A DNA stretch of 64,000 nucleotides from Pseudomonadota bacterium (GCA_023423415.1 JAFAFP010000151.1:11291-75290); one strand, 5' to 3'; shown: positions 44,424 through 53,656, numbered from the stretch's first letter. The notes: a model not told the origin generated them from the sequence alone. Translations and numbers: made by a program.

Positions 44424-45290
44424 CTATTGACCGAAATGCTTCTTCAGCCAGGTTCGCACGATGTCGATCACCATCACATTGTTCTCCGCGAACATGAAAT
44501 GATCGACGTCCGCCACAAGATGCAGATCCTTCGGGCTTCCCGCCTTGTTGAACAGGTTGATCGATTGCTCGGTCGGCGTCACCGAGTCCGTGGACGCATG
44601 CAGCAGCAGCAGCGGACGCGGCGCGATCTTGTCGACGACATCGATGGCGCGGAAGGCGAGCATGCTCTCCACCGTCTCGAGCGGAAACTCCATGATCGAG
44701 CCCGGCGCAAGATTTCCCCGCATCCCTTCTGGGATCGGAACGATATCGTACCGGGGCATCTTGATGGACTCGCCGGTCTTGGCCCGCAGTTCGCGTCCGC
44801 GCTCGATTGTTGTGGTGAACTTGGTCCAGGCGTCGGGCTTGGGATGTTGCAGTTCAAACTTGGTCTGGCCGTCGCCCCATCCGCCCGAAGAAATCACCGC
44901 TGCGATCCGCGGGTCGACACCGCCTGCGTAAACAGACACGGCCGCGCCGAAACTATGCCCCGCGCAAGCGATCTTGTCGGCCATGACGTCAGGCCGTGAC
45001 ATCAGATAGGTCACCGCGCTTTTCGTATCTTCCACCTGCTCGAGGCAGATGATGTGGGCGCGCGGCCCCTCACTTTCACCGCATCCCCGCATGTCGAAAC
45101 GCAAGGCGATGTAGCCCCACTTCTCGAGCAGTTTCGCAGGGCTGATGCAGGCCTTGCTGTCCTTGTTGCTGCCAAAGCCATGCAGAACCAGGCAGGCAGG
45201 CCGCCTTTCGCCAGGCTGAAGATCATCCGGGATATGCAAGACGCCCGACAACTTAAGGCCTTGCGATTCGAAAGTAACTTTCTCTTCCAT
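44424..45290 (-). CDS. Alpha/beta hydrolase (serine hydrolase, DLH-like)
   Basis: 288 aa. Fold marks: ACLVLHGFGSNKDS, LRFDMRGCGESEG, nucleophile S113 in CAGHSFGAAV, the acid in LHASTDSVTP and the terminal His in VADVDHFMF. This is the triad order Ser-Asp-His. Likely an esterase, acyl-peptidase-like or C-C hydrolase acting on a pathway intermediate. Neighbours are the Ldh-type dehydrogenase (33 nt away) and an SsuA-type binding protein. Confidence 0.88.
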   Translation of the reverse strand: MEEKVTFESQGLKLSGVLHIPDDLQPGERRPACLVLHGFGSNKDSKACISPAKLLEKWGYIALRFDMRGCGESEGPRAHIICLEQVEDTKSAVTYLMSRPDVMADKIACAGHSFGAAVSVYAGGVDPRIAAVISSGGWGDGQTKFELQHPKPDAWTKFTTTIERGRELRAKTGESIKMPRYDIVPIPEGMRGNLAPGSIMEFPLETVESMLAFRAIDVVDKIAPRPLLLLHASTDSVTPTEQSINLFNKAGSPKDLHLVADVDHFMFAENNVMVIDIVRTWLKKHFGQ

Positions 45291-45355
45291 CTAAATTCTC
45301 TGGCTTTCCTGCCTACCCGGATCTGTGGGGTTGCGCGTCACGTTCGTTAGGCCCG

Positions 45356-46390
45356 TCAAGGCTTCTTGTAAGGACCAAGCTCCTTCACGGCCGCTTCGAC
45401 AAATGACATGTCGAGCAGCTCTTCAGGCGTGGTCGTTGCCTTCACGAGGTCCCTGCCCTTCAGAAACTCCCAATCCTTCTTCATGCTCGCGAGATTGACC
45501 TTGCCGTCGCCGTCGACAACAACCGGTGCAATCTGTCGCAGCAGCTTTGCGTCCTTGTTCCGTGTGTATTTGACGATGGTCGCGATCACCTCATCGGCGT
45601 TCGGCCCTGCGATCTTGCCGTCTTTCAAGCCGTCCATGTAGGCGCGCACACCGCGGATATAGGCTTTCATGAACCGCTGGGCGACGTCCTTTCGCTCCTG
45701 CATGAACTTGGCCCCATAGATCAGAACGAGCTGCTGCTGATCGGGATAGAAGCTGTCAACCGTCGCGAGTTTCACGCCAGCGCCTTTCGCTGCGATGATG
45801 CTCGCAAACGGCTCAGGTGTGAGCGTGGCATCGATGCCTTTGTTTTCAAGGGCAACAAGATGGTTAGGCAATGTCAGAACGCTCTGTTTGACATCATCAT
45901 AACCGAGTTTTCCGGTCTTCATGAACTCGTGGATGATCGACATATCGGCAGAGCCGGCCCCGATCGTCGCCAAGCTACGTCCCTTCAAGTCGGCCGCAGA
46001 TTTTACTGCACCGCTGTCATAAAGGTCCTTGCGAACCATGATGATATTGTAACCGTAGCCCGGAGCATTGCGGCCCTTGTCAGCCACAACTTTCATTGGA
46101 ATTGCGCGATCCACCGCGTTGTAGAGACCGGCCGAAATATTGCCCGAAGCAACGTCAAGCTGGCCGGCGCTCAGCGGAGCCACCTGACGGGTGAGCGAGC
46201 CAAGCTCCTCGAACTGCGGCTCGATACCGACTTCCTTGAAGTACCCCTTTTCAAGCGCAAGATATAACGGAGCGTCAGAGAACGATCCGACAATACCGAC
46301 CTTAACCTTGTCGTTCGCCAGAGCGGCTCCGGGCATACCCAGGAGGACGCCCAATGCGAGGAGAATTCCGTTTCGAGAGATTTTCGTCAT
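45356..46390 (-). CDS. SsuA/NitT-type ABC transporter substrate-binding protein
   Basis: 344 aa with signal peptide (ILLALGVLLGMPGAALA). The binding domain shows VGIVGSFSDAPLYLALEKGYFKEVGIEPQFEELG, SAGQLDVASGNISAGLYNAV, DLKGRSLATIGAGSADMSI. A GTGAGG ribosome site precedes ATG 46390. It probably works with the SsuBC-like pair at 41636-43311, two genes downstream on the same strand, although the Ldh and hydrolase genes lie between. Confidence 0.9.
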   Translation of the reverse strand: MTKISRNGILLALGVLLGMPGAALANDKVKVGIVGSFSDAPLYLALEKGYFKEVGIEPQFEELGSLTRQVAPLSAGQLDVASGNISAGLYNAVDRAIPMKVVADKGRNAPGYGYNIIMVRKDLYDSGAVKSAADLKGRSLATIGAGSADMSIIHEFMKTGKLGYDDVKQSVLTLPNHLVALENKGIDATLTPEPFASIIAAKGAGVKLATVDSFYPDQQQLVLIYGAKFMQERKDVAQRFMKAYIRGVRAYMDGLKDGKIAGPNADEVIATIVKYTRNKDAKLLRQIAPVVVDGDGKVNLASMKKDWEFLKGRDLVKATTTPEELLDMSFVEAAVKELGPYKKP

Positions 46391-46468
46391 GTCATAACCT
46401 CACGTTGCTTCCGGCATTCGAACCAAATTTAGACGCGAAAAAACTCCACTCGAAGATGCGCACGCGGC

Positions 46469-47920
46469 CTATACGTTCATGACGTCATCGCTCAGCGCAC
46501 GCTTCACCATCGCCATGAGGTCATCGGCATTCTGTCGCAGATAGAGGGTGGAAGCGACACGAACGGGATCCCCTGCATAATAACGTTCATATTGAAGCAT
46601 GCGCTGGCCGAATTGCGTACCGGTTGCATCCCAGGCGAGCTTCCCGAGATGAATGCGGCTTTCGGCATCCACGCCCGCACCGCGATAATACGCAGCAATA
46701 TCCGGACCAACTTCCGAAAGGATGTCCTCGCGCGTGGGGTTGATCAACAGCCCGCCGGCGCCGATCACCTGAACAACCTTGACGATCCGCTCATACATGC
46801 GCGGCAGGTGATAGCGGATGGTCTGCAGCGGCGGCCATGCTGGACGCATCGCGCCGCTCTCGGTTCGCTCGGCCTTCAGCTCTGACAGGTGCAAGGCGCC
46901 CTCGATCAACTGCAGATATCCGAGGATTTCTCCGAGCTGTTCCTGCACATGGAGGAAGACATCCGTCTTGACCGACCGCGATACAGCAATGGCGATCCCG
47001 ACCAGGAACTGGCATTTCGCAAGTCCGCGAACGGCAGTCTGGTGACCGGTATTGTTCTGGATGCTGGCGCTCGTGAACAGCTTGTTGGCCAACTGCACAT
47101 TGTTATGCAGAAAGACACGATCCCACGGAATAAGTACGTCCTCAAACACCACCATCGCATCCGGCTCTTCAAACCGGCTACCCAGCGGGTGGTCCCAGCG
47201 CGACATGTTTCCGTCGTCAAAAGGCTCGCGACAGATGAATTTCAGGCCCGGCGTATCGGTCGGAATGCCGAAAGCCAAAGCATATTTCTCCTCGCCCGGC
47301 GCAACGCTGCCCGGAAGCGGATAGACGATGATCTCATCAGCCGTGGGCCCATGGGTCGCGAGCATCTTCGCCCCGCGCACAATCAGGCCGTCACTGTTTT
47401 CCTCAACGACTCGGAGATGGGCGTAAACATTTTCCTGTTCCGCCGAGGTCTTGGAGCGATCCGTCTGCGGATTGACGATCGCATGCGTCAGGAAAAGGTC
47501 GTTCTGCCTGCAATAGTCATAGTAATTCGTGAGGTTCTTTCCAAAGTCCTCGCCCAATTGACGAAAGAACCCGGTCTCCTCGAACGCCATCAGCACGGTG
47601 TTGCAATAGTCGGGCGACCGACCGACCATTCCGAATGTGGCATTCGCCCACACCGTCATGGCCTTACGCCGATCGACGATGTCTTCGTCGCTTTGCGGTA
47701 CCATGAACGAAATGCCGTAATCGCCACTCGAATCGCGAGCCGACATCTTCACGCCGTCAGCGCGCGCGTGCTGCAGATCGTATAGCTTTGCAATGGCCTC
47801 GATCGGCCGCGTGAAGAAGGGATCCTCGACTACGTCCCCAACCTTGCTGCCCGCAATCCAGACATTCTTTTGTTTTTGCGCTTTCAAACCAGCAATGTAC
47901 TGCTCACCATTACGGACCAT
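46469..47920 (-). CDS. HpaB-family flavin-dependent monooxygenase (4-hydroxyphenylacetate 3-monooxygenase type)
   Basis: 483 aa from ATG 47920, with GAGGAG 10 nt upstream. HpaB marks: MVRNGEQYIAGLKAQK, TTHAIVNPQTDRS-like LTHAIVNPQTDRSKT, VRGAKMLATHGPTADEIIVYP, FEDVLIPWDRVFLH, and the ending YYAGDPVR. The family adds one oxygen ortho to a phenol or opens heterocycles using free FADH2. A partner reductase (HpaC type) is not seen in the window. It is the first enzyme gene after the IclR gene (14-bp gap), so it is likely the entry step of the leftward operon. Confidence 0.92.
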   Translation of the reverse strand: MVRNGEQYIAGLKAQKQKNVWIAGSKVGDVVEDPFFTRPIEAIAKLYDLQHARADGVKMSARDSSGDYGISFMVPQSDEDIVDRRKAMTVWANATFGMVGRSPDYCNTVLMAFEETGFFRQLGEDFGKNLTNYYDYCRQNDLFLTHAIVNPQTDRSKTSAEQENVYAHLRVVEENSDGLIVRGAKMLATHGPTADEIIVYPLPGSVAPGEEKYALAFGIPTDTPGLKFICREPFDDGNMSRWDHPLGSRFEEPDAMVVFEDVLIPWDRVFLHNNVQLANKLFTSASIQNNTGHQTAVRGLAKCQFLVGIAIAVSRSVKTDVFLHVQEQLGEILGYLQLIEGALHLSELKAERTESGAMRPAWPPLQTIRYHLPRMYERIVKVVQVIGAGGLLINPTREDILSEVGPDIAAYYRGAGVDAESRIHLGKLAWDATGTQFGQRMLQYERYYAGDPVRVASTLYLRQNADDLMAMVKRALSDDVMNV

Positions 47921-47934
47921 TCGTGACAAACTCC

Positions 47935-48798
47935 TCAACGTCCCGGATTTTGTGATTTTGCCCGGGCCACCGGACCGCGCTTCGGCTCGCTTGAAGCCTT
48001 CGACTTCTTCCGACGTAAGGCGGAAATCCTTTCCGACAATTGCACGACGCTCGGAGCGCTCGGCTGCATCCGCGCGGTCACGCTGGCGGTCACCTCACGC
48101 AGCAAAAGCGTCACCTTCTTGATCTGACTCGCCGGCATGCGGTCGGCCGGGGCCGCAACACTCAGTGCTGCGACGATATTGCCGTCGTAACCGAAGATCG
48201 GAGCCGCCACGCCGTTGACTTGGGAGCTGAATTCCCGCTGGTTTACAGCATAGCCGTTGGCGCGAACTTTCTTGAGATGTTCGATGAACGCGCGGCGATC
48301 GACGATCGTATTTTTTGTGAAGGCGCGGAGCTTGCGCACGGCCTGCGCGATGAATGCATCATCCTGGTAAGCCAGCAAGACCTTACCGCTCGACGTGCAA
48401 TGGGCGGGAGCACGACCGCCCAGCTCCGAGAAAGTCCTTACGTCCTGGGGACTGTCGATCTTGTCGATGTAAATGACATCGAGCGTCTTGCGGTCCAAAA
48501 CTGTGAGACGCACGCCCTCGGCGGTTTCACGTACCAGCCTCGTCATGGCCGGACGCGCAAGCTCTTTAACATCGTACCCGCCAATGACCTTGGTGCCCAG
48601 CTCCCACACCTTCAGCGTCGGCGCATAGCGGCCATCAAAAGACGTCACATACCCCGTCTCAGCCAAAGTGTTCAGGAGCCGATGAGCGTTGCTCTTGGAC
48701 ACTCCGAGCGATACCGCCAGATCGCTGACGCCACATGGCTGCCCGCGATGCACAAGGGCTTCAAGTACGATCAACCCTTTCGCCAGGGTCTTCTCCAT
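47935..48798 (-). CDS. IclR-family transcriptional regulator
   Basis: 287 aa from ATG 48798. Winged-helix part: LIVLEALVHRG, VSDLAVSLGVSKSNAHRLLNTLAETGYV. Effector domain: SELGGRAPAHCTSSGKVLLAY, GYAVNQREFSSQVNGVAAPIFG. A basic C-terminal tail (RRKKSKASSEPKRG) of ~40 residues extends beyond the domain. It is the first gene of the leftward run and is divergent from the FAD-monooxygenase operon, so it probably controls both directions. Confidence 0.92.
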   Translation of the reverse strand: MEKTLAKGLIVLEALVHRGQPCGVSDLAVSLGVSKSNAHRLLNTLAETGYVTSFDGRYAPTLKVWELGTKVIGGYDVKELARPAMTRLVRETAEGVRLTVLDRKTLDVIYIDKIDSPQDVRTFSELGGRAPAHCTSSGKVLLAYQDDAFIAQAVRKLRAFTKNTIVDRRAFIEHLKKVRANGYAVNQREFSSQVNGVAAPIFGYDGNIVAALSVAAPADRMPASQIKKVTLLLREVTASVTARMQPSAPSVVQLSERISALRRKKSKASSEPKRGPVARAKSQNPGR

Positions 48799-49121
48799 GA
48801 AGGCATCCCATCTTTCGGAACGACGTATCAATATTTAGATTGTATGTTAGCGTGAAAATTGCTGTCAATAGAGCGCGCGCGACAAAACAAGGTTTGGCGC
48901 AAAGTTGCGCAGCGCAGCACATTAAAAAGTCAGCCAACCCCGCTTGAGGCAAAGATCGCTGTCATGCTATTTGAGATACCGGTTCATTATTTGGAATAGC
49001 TCTTCAGACCCTTCCAGAACTGCCCCGCACAAACGCCTTCGAGTCCGATCACAGCCCTACGCTTTATGACCCAGCGCCGATCTCACAAGGCCCGATCGGA
49101 AAATGCAGGAGACTGAGCCCC
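48799..49121. promoter_or_regulatory. Divergent control region between the two halves of the catabolic cluster
   Basis: A 323-bp gap with no gene. Next to the IclR start is the A/T-rich stretch TATCAATATTTAGATTGTAT, resembling in part the sequence before the other IclR gene. Promoters for both the leftward IclR-HpaB run and the rightward monooxygenase operon must lie here. No exact palindrome was found. Confidence 0.45.
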
Positions 49122-50390
49122 GTGCCGAAGACAAACCGCGACGCAATCATCATTATCGGCGGAGGAATCGGGGGGCTGACGCTTGCCTTGTCTCTCCATG
49201 CCGCCGGGCTGGGAGACAAAGTCCGCGTCTTCGAAACCGTGCCGGAGCTCAAGCCGGTCGGCGGCGGCATCAATCTCGGCCCGCACGCGATGAAGGTGTT
49301 TTGCGAACTTGGCCTTGAAGATGCATTGCTGGCGGTCTCGAAGCAGCCCTCCGATTACGCCTTCTTCACCAAACGCGGACAACTTGTTTACCGTGAGCCA
49401 TGGGGCAAGGCTGCGGGTCACAAGTGGCCGCACGTATCGATTCATCGCGCCGAATTGCACAAGGTCCTGGTCGATGCGATCAAAGCGCGCATGGGGGCCG
49501 ACGCACTGCGTCTCGGTCACCGGTGCACTCGCATTTCGCAAGATGAAAATTCCGTTTCCGCGACCTTCGCTTTAGCCGGAAGCGAAACGGAGGACACTCA
49601 CACCGGAGCCGTCCTTGTCGGCGCGGACGGTGTGCATTCGATCGTCCGCAAGACGTTGAATCCGGGCGAAGGCGGACCATGCTTCCACGGCATCAATCTC
49701 TGGAGAGGCGTCGCCCGCTGCAAGCCGTTTCTCACCGGATCGAGCATCGCCCGGGTCGGCGCCATGCACGCCACCATCATCATGTACCCGATCCGCGACA
49801 ACGTCGACGACGAAGGCAATCAACTCGTCAACTGGGTTGTCGAAGTCGATAGCCAGTCAGCCGTTAAGGCCGATTGGAATGGCGTGGCACGGCTGGAAGA
49901 TTTCTATCCGATTTTCGAGAACTGGGTTTTCGACTGGATGGATGTCGCCGCCCTGATCCGTAGCACCGATCCTATTCTTGCCTATCCGATGGTGGACCGC
50001 GATCCGCTCGAGCGCTGGACGGATGGGCGCATCACTTTGCTCGGCGATGCCGCGCATCCGATGTTTCCGCGCGGCGGCAATGGCGGCGCGCAGTCAATCC
50101 TCGATGCGGAGAACCTGGCTCGCCAGTTCGGTCAGTCGTCAGGTGATTTCGCGGCTGCCCTGCAGAAATACGAAGCGGAACGCCGCCCAGCGACAACCCG
50201 CGTCGTGTTGCAGAACCGCACAGCGCCACCAAACCTGATCGTCGATACCGTCGAGAAGATGACCGAGGGCAAGACATTCGACAAAATCGAGGATGTCGTT
50301 CCACCGGAGACGCTGCGCGAGATATTCGCCAATTACCAGAAAGTGGCGGGATATCACGTCGATGTCGTTGGTAAACAACAAGGCCAGTGA
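49122..50390 (+). CDS. FAD-dependent aromatic monooxygenase (salicylate hydroxylase/PhzS-like)
   Basis: 422 aa from a GTG start with AGGAGA upstream. Group A flavoprotein marks: the dinucleotide site IIIGGGIGGLTLALSLHAAG, VGADGVHSIVRK (DG motif), and LLGDAAHPMFPRGGNGG (GD motif). GINLWRGVARCKPF and the overall pattern are closest to the PhzS/6-hydroxynicotinate-hydroxylase-like branch. It would hydroxylate, often with decarboxylation, an aromatic or N-heteroaromatic acid using NAD(P)H. It heads the rightward operon ending in a ring-cleavage dioxygenase. Confidence 0.9.
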   Translation: MPKTNRDAIIIIGGGIGGLTLALSLHAAGLGDKVRVFETVPELKPVGGGINLGPHAMKVFCELGLEDALLAVSKQPSDYAFFTKRGQLVYREPWGKAAGHKWPHVSIHRAELHKVLVDAIKARMGADALRLGHRCTRISQDENSVSATFALAGSETEDTHTGAVLVGADGVHSIVRKTLNPGEGGPCFHGINLWRGVARCKPFLTGSSIARVGAMHATIIMYPIRDNVDDEGNQLVNWVVEVDSQSAVKADWNGVARLEDFYPIFENWVFDWMDVAALIRSTDPILAYPMVDRDPLERWTDGRITLLGDAAHPMFPRGGNGGAQSILDAENLARQFGQSSGDFAAALQKYEAERRPATTRVVLQNRTAPPNLIVDTVEKMTEGKTFDKIEDVVPPETLREIFANYQKVAGYHVDVVGKQQGQ

Positions 50391-50404
50391 GGAGAAGAGA
50401 GACA

Positions 50405-50830
50405 ATGGCGTTCACAATCGAGACCAAAGTTCTGAGCTACAGCGGCGCCGAGAAGATGCTCGCGGCCGCTATCGCCAAAGCCACCGAGATGAAAGTGCCG
50501 CAATGCATCTCAATCGTCGATGCCGGCGGACATCTTCTGGCCTTTGCTCGGATGGACGGGGCTTTTGCCATGTCGCTGGAAACGTCGCTGATGAAGGCGA
50601 AGACCGCTGCTTCCTATGGCGAGCCAACCGGCAACATCCTGGCTGGCGTTGATATCAAGCTGGCGATCGCCACGCAGGGCAAGCGCATCAATCTGCCGGG
50701 CGGCTTGCCGATCATCATCGATGGACGCGTCGTCGGCGCGATCGGCATCGGCTCGGGTACCGGTGAGCAGGACCGTCAGGTTGCGGCCGCCGCGCTGAAA
50801 GTCGTTCCCGGCGCACAACAGTTCGATTGA
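50405..50830 (+). CDS. GlcG/HbpS-family protein (DUF336)
   Basis: 141 aa from ATG 50405, preceded by GAGAAGAGAG. Marks: AIAKATEMKVPQCISIVDAGGHLLAFARMDGA, KAKTAASYGEPTG, LPGGLPIIIDGRVVGAIGIGSGTGEQD. GlcG-like proteins bind haem or corrin cofactors in some cases and often accompany catabolic oxygenase operons. It lies 14 nt after the monooxygenase gene and 17 nt before the hydrolase gene, so it is certainly within the operon. Precise role unknown. Confidence 0.9.
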   Translation: MAFTIETKVLSYSGAEKMLAAAIAKATEMKVPQCISIVDAGGHLLAFARMDGAFAMSLETSLMKAKTAASYGEPTGNILAGVDIKLAIATQGKRINLPGGLPIIIDGRVVGAIGIGSGTGEQDRQVAAAALKVVPGAQQFD

Positions 50831-50847
50831 GCGCCAGGCCAGACAAG

Positions 50848-51660
50848 ATGCAGAACAAACAGACGACTTTCGAGGGCCACACGGTCAGTTATCTTGAAGC
50901 GGGCTCCGGCTTTCCGATCCTCATGATTCACGGGGTCGGTCCGGGCACTGCGATCAACGCCAATTACGGCCCGGTCTTGGAACCGTTGAGCAAACGCTTC
51001 CATATTTTCGGCATGGATATGATCGGCTTTGGCGGATCTGACCGCAACAAGAACCACCCGCTGTTCGACGTAAACCTCTGGGTGCGGCAAGCCGAGGCGA
51101 TGCTGGCCCTGATGCCGGCCGGACCGGTCGGCATCATCGGTCATTCGATGGGCGGCGCCATCGCTCTGAAAGTGGCGTCCCGCAACGAGCGGATCGTCAA
51201 GGCGATGACGTCGTGTTCCGTCGGCGTCCCCTATCCGATCAACGACGCGCTGAATGGCTTCTGGTCGATGCCTGAAGACCGCGCCACCATGAAGAAAGTC
51301 ATGGGGCGCATGATGTATTCGGCGACAAATATCTCCGACCAGATGATCGAGGACCGCTGGGCGCTGCTGACGCAGCCCGGCTATCCGGAATATTTCGGCG
51401 AGCTGTTCGCTGAACCGCGACAGCGGCTGCTCGATGCCGCCGTCCTCAGTGACGACGAGATCGCCCGCATCAAGGCCAAGGTCGTGATGCTGCACGGACG
51501 CGACGATCAACCCTGCCCGCCTGAACTGACCACGCTCGTGCTTGCGCGCAAGCTGCCGCGTGCTGACATCCACCTGCTTGGCCATTGCGGGCACAATCTG
51601 CCGCGCGAACGAACCGCGGATTTTCTCGAAAACGCCTATGCGCTGTTTGGCGGCGCCTGA
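50848..51660 (+). CDS. Alpha/beta hydrolase (meta-cleavage product hydrolase type)
   Basis: 270 aa from ATG 50848; a TTG at 50827 overlapping the previous stop is an alternative. Triad: S100 in IIGHSMGGAI, Asp in LHGRDDQPCPPE, His in LLGHCGHNLP. The HGVGPGT oxyanion loop and FGGSD are typical of BphD/MhpC C-C bond hydrolases acting on ring-cleavage products. The next gene encodes an extradiol dioxygenase, which would provide such a substrate. Confidence 0.87.
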   Translation: MQNKQTTFEGHTVSYLEAGSGFPILMIHGVGPGTAINANYGPVLEPLSKRFHIFGMDMIGFGGSDRNKNHPLFDVNLWVRQAEAMLALMPAGPVGIIGHSMGGAIALKVASRNERIVKAMTSCSVGVPYPINDALNGFWSMPEDRATMKKVMGRMMYSATNISDQMIEDRWALLTQPGYPEYFGELFAEPRQRLLDAAVLSDDEIARIKAKVVMLHGRDDQPCPPELTTLVLARKLPRADIHLLGHCGHNLPRERTADFLENAYALFGGA

Positions 51661-51722
51661 GAGACAGCCACGACAAGGCGCGGTTGAACACCCATAATCA
51701 AGAGAACGGGAAAGAAAACGCT

Positions 51723-52628
51723 ATGAGCGGCGTGAAGCAAATCGGTCACGCGACCTTCGAAACTCCGGATATGGAGCGCGCGATCGCCTATTACACTCAG
51801 TATCTCGGTTTGACCGAGGTGCAACGCGACGGCAAGACAGCCTTTCTGGCCTGTCCGTCCGATTTCCATTCGGTTGTTTTGACGGAGGGCTCAGCACCGG
51901 CCGTGACCAAGCTGACCTTGCAGCTCGCGCCCGACGCCGATCTCGATGCTTTCGCGGTTGAAACGGAGAAGAAAGGCGTTCAGGTGCGCCGGCACTCGGA
52001 CGCAGCGCCGAACACGCCCGTAACGCTTTCGATCACCGATCCGTCCGGTCTCGACGTCGATTTGATTGCGACCCGAACGGTCAAAGACACACGGCCAAAG
52101 AACCATGGCGTCACGCCCCGCAAGCTCGGGCACACCGCTTTCTTCACCCCCGACATCCAGGCCACTGTAAAATTCTATACCGAGATCCTCGGCTTTCGCG
52201 TGTCTGACTGGATTGGCGATTTCTTCGTCTTCATGCGCTGCAATCCTGACCACCACACTGTCAACTTCCTGTCCGGACCAAAACGCGGATTGCATCACAT
52301 CGCGTTCGAACTGAACGACTGGAACCATGTCAAACAGGCGTGCGACCTGTTGCCCGATCATAATCTCGATCTGATCTGGGGGCCCGGACGTCATGGCCCT
52401 GGCCACAATATTTACACCTACCACACGAATCCGGATGGTTTCACGATCGAGATGTTCACCGAGCTCGATACCATGAGCAATGAGGAGAACGGCTATTTCG
52501 ATCCGCGTCCCTGGCATAAGGACAAGCCACAGCGTCCGAAAGTCTGGGACCCCACGGCGATCCAGAGTCGTAATTTCTGGGGCCTGTCCAAGCCGGATCA
52601 GCCCAAGGATATCGGCAAATTCAAATGA
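51723..52628 (+). CDS. Type I extradiol ring-cleavage dioxygenase (VOC superfamily)
   Basis: 301 aa from ATG 51723 with GGGAAAG upstream. Two VOC domains; the iron triad in the second is H137 (KLGHTAFFTPD), H191/H192 (GLHHIAFEL) and E243 (TIEMFTE). Tyr in NIYTYHTNPDG corresponds to the conserved second-sphere Tyr/His region. It would open a dihydroxylated ring produced by the monooxygenase at 49122-50390. A strong intrinsic terminator starts 8 nt after its stop, closing the operon. Confidence 0.88.
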   Translation: MSGVKQIGHATFETPDMERAIAYYTQYLGLTEVQRDGKTAFLACPSDFHSVVLTEGSAPAVTKLTLQLAPDADLDAFAVETEKKGVQVRRHSDAAPNTPVTLSITDPSGLDVDLIATRTVKDTRPKNHGVTPRKLGHTAFFTPDIQATVKFYTEILGFRVSDWIGDFFVFMRCNPDHHTVNFLSGPKRGLHHIAFELNDWNHVKQACDLLPDHNLDLIWGPGRHGPGHNIYTYHTNPDGFTIEMFTELDTMSNEENGYFDPRPWHKDKPQRPKVWDPTAIQSRNFWGLSKPDQPKDIGKFK

Positions 52629-52635
52629 AGAAAAA

Positions 52636-52667
52636 AGCTGGGCTGCAGAATGCAGTCCGGCTTTTTT
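52636..52667 (+). terminator. Rho-independent terminator
   Basis: The stem AGCTGGGCTGCA (52636-52647) pairs with TGCAGTCCGGCT (52651-52662), with two G-U pairs and a GAA loop, followed by a run of six T. It ends the monooxygenase-to-dioxygenase operon. Because it lies inside the longest frame of the next gene, it also shows that the next gene starts downstream, at 52715. Confidence 0.9.
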
Positions 52668-52714
52668 ATTTGAAGCAGAACTTGTCACCTCGTCAGAGAC
52701 AGAGGAGAGCTTTC

Positions 52715-53656
52715 GTGCGAACAACACTTGTTGCTGGTACCGCTTTATTGGCTGCAGCTCTAAATCCACTCACCGCTCGTGCCGACTACCCGGAGCAACC
52801 CGTCGAAGTTGTCGTCACCTTCGCACCCGGCGGTGCACCGGACGTACTGGCGCGTGCACTTGTCGAAGACATGAGCAGCAACCTCAAGCAACCCTTTATT
52901 GTTGTGAACCGCCTCGGCGCAAGCGGCGCGATTGGTGGCGCGAGCGTCGCACGCGCGAAGCCCGATGGTTATACGCTGTTGTTCTCACCCGCTCTGATCG
53001 CGTCCGTCGTGCCGGTCATGCAACCGACGGCCGGCTTCACCGCGGAGGCCTTCGAGCCGGTATGCCAGACATTTGAAAGTCAGATGGCGCTTGTCGTCGC
53101 ACCAGATTCCCCACTTCAGTCTGTCAAAGACGTTGTAGCAGCCGCACGCAAAGAACCCGGCAAGTTGACCTATGGTCATGCCGGAGTCGGGTCGATCCCG
53201 CACCTGACCATGCTTCAACTTGCAAAGACGGCGAATATCAACGTCGTCGGCGCCCCCTATAAAGGCGACAGCGACGTATTGCCCAGTGTCATTGGCAAAC
53301 ATCTGGACTTTGCTCCGATGACGCTCGGATCGGTTGCCGGCGGTCAGGTCAAAATAATCGGCCTGTTCGCGCAGGAAAGAAACCCCGCCATTCCTGACGT
53401 CCCGACCGTGAAGGAGCAGGGTTTCGACGTTACACCGACAAGCTTCGGCGGCCTGTTCGCACCGGCCAAGCTCCCTCAGGAGGTGAAGCAGAAGCTGCAA
53501 GTCGCGTGCGAAAAAGCCGCCAACAGCACACGCTATCTAGAGACGGCAAAAAAGCTCCGCCTGGGACAACGGCTGTTCCTGCCGGCCGATCAATTCGAAC
53601 AGCGGCTGAAGCAGGACATCAAGGAAAAGGCCGATATCCTGTCGACTCTCAAATAG
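52715..53656 (+). CDS. TctC/Bug-family tripartite tricarboxylate transporter substrate-binding protein
   Basis: 313 aa from GTG 52715 with GAGGAGAG 5 nt upstream; the frame continues 30 codons upstream, but that part is the terminator. Signal peptide VRTTLVAGTALLAAALNP, cleavage near ARAD. Bug marks: VVVTFAPGGAPDVLARAL, VVNRLGASGAIGGASVARAKPDGYTLL, LTYGHAGVGSIPHL. No TctA/TctB membrane genes are near, as is common for Bug proteins. It may bind the substrate or an intermediate of the adjacent aromatic pathway. Confidence 0.9.
   Translation: MRTTLVAGTALLAAALNPLTARADYPEQPVEVVVTFAPGGAPDVLARALVEDMSSNLKQPFIVVNRLGASGAIGGASVARAKPDGYTLLFSPALIASVVPVMQPTAGFTAEAFEPVCQTFESQMALVVAPDSPLQSVKDVVAAARKEPGKLTYGHAGVGSIPHLTMLQLAKTANINVVGAPYKGDSDVLPSVIGKHLDFAPMTLGSVAGGQVKIIGLFAQERNPAIPDVPTVKEQGFDVTPTSFGGLFAPAKLPQEVKQKLQVACEKAANSTRYLETAKKLRLGQRLFLPADQFEQRLKQDIKEKADILSTLK

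Noticed and set aside
52625..52714. Upstream extension of the TctC/Bug gene to ATG 52625
   Set aside because: This part is an intrinsic terminator; the signal peptide begins at GTG 52715, which has its own GAGGAGAG site.
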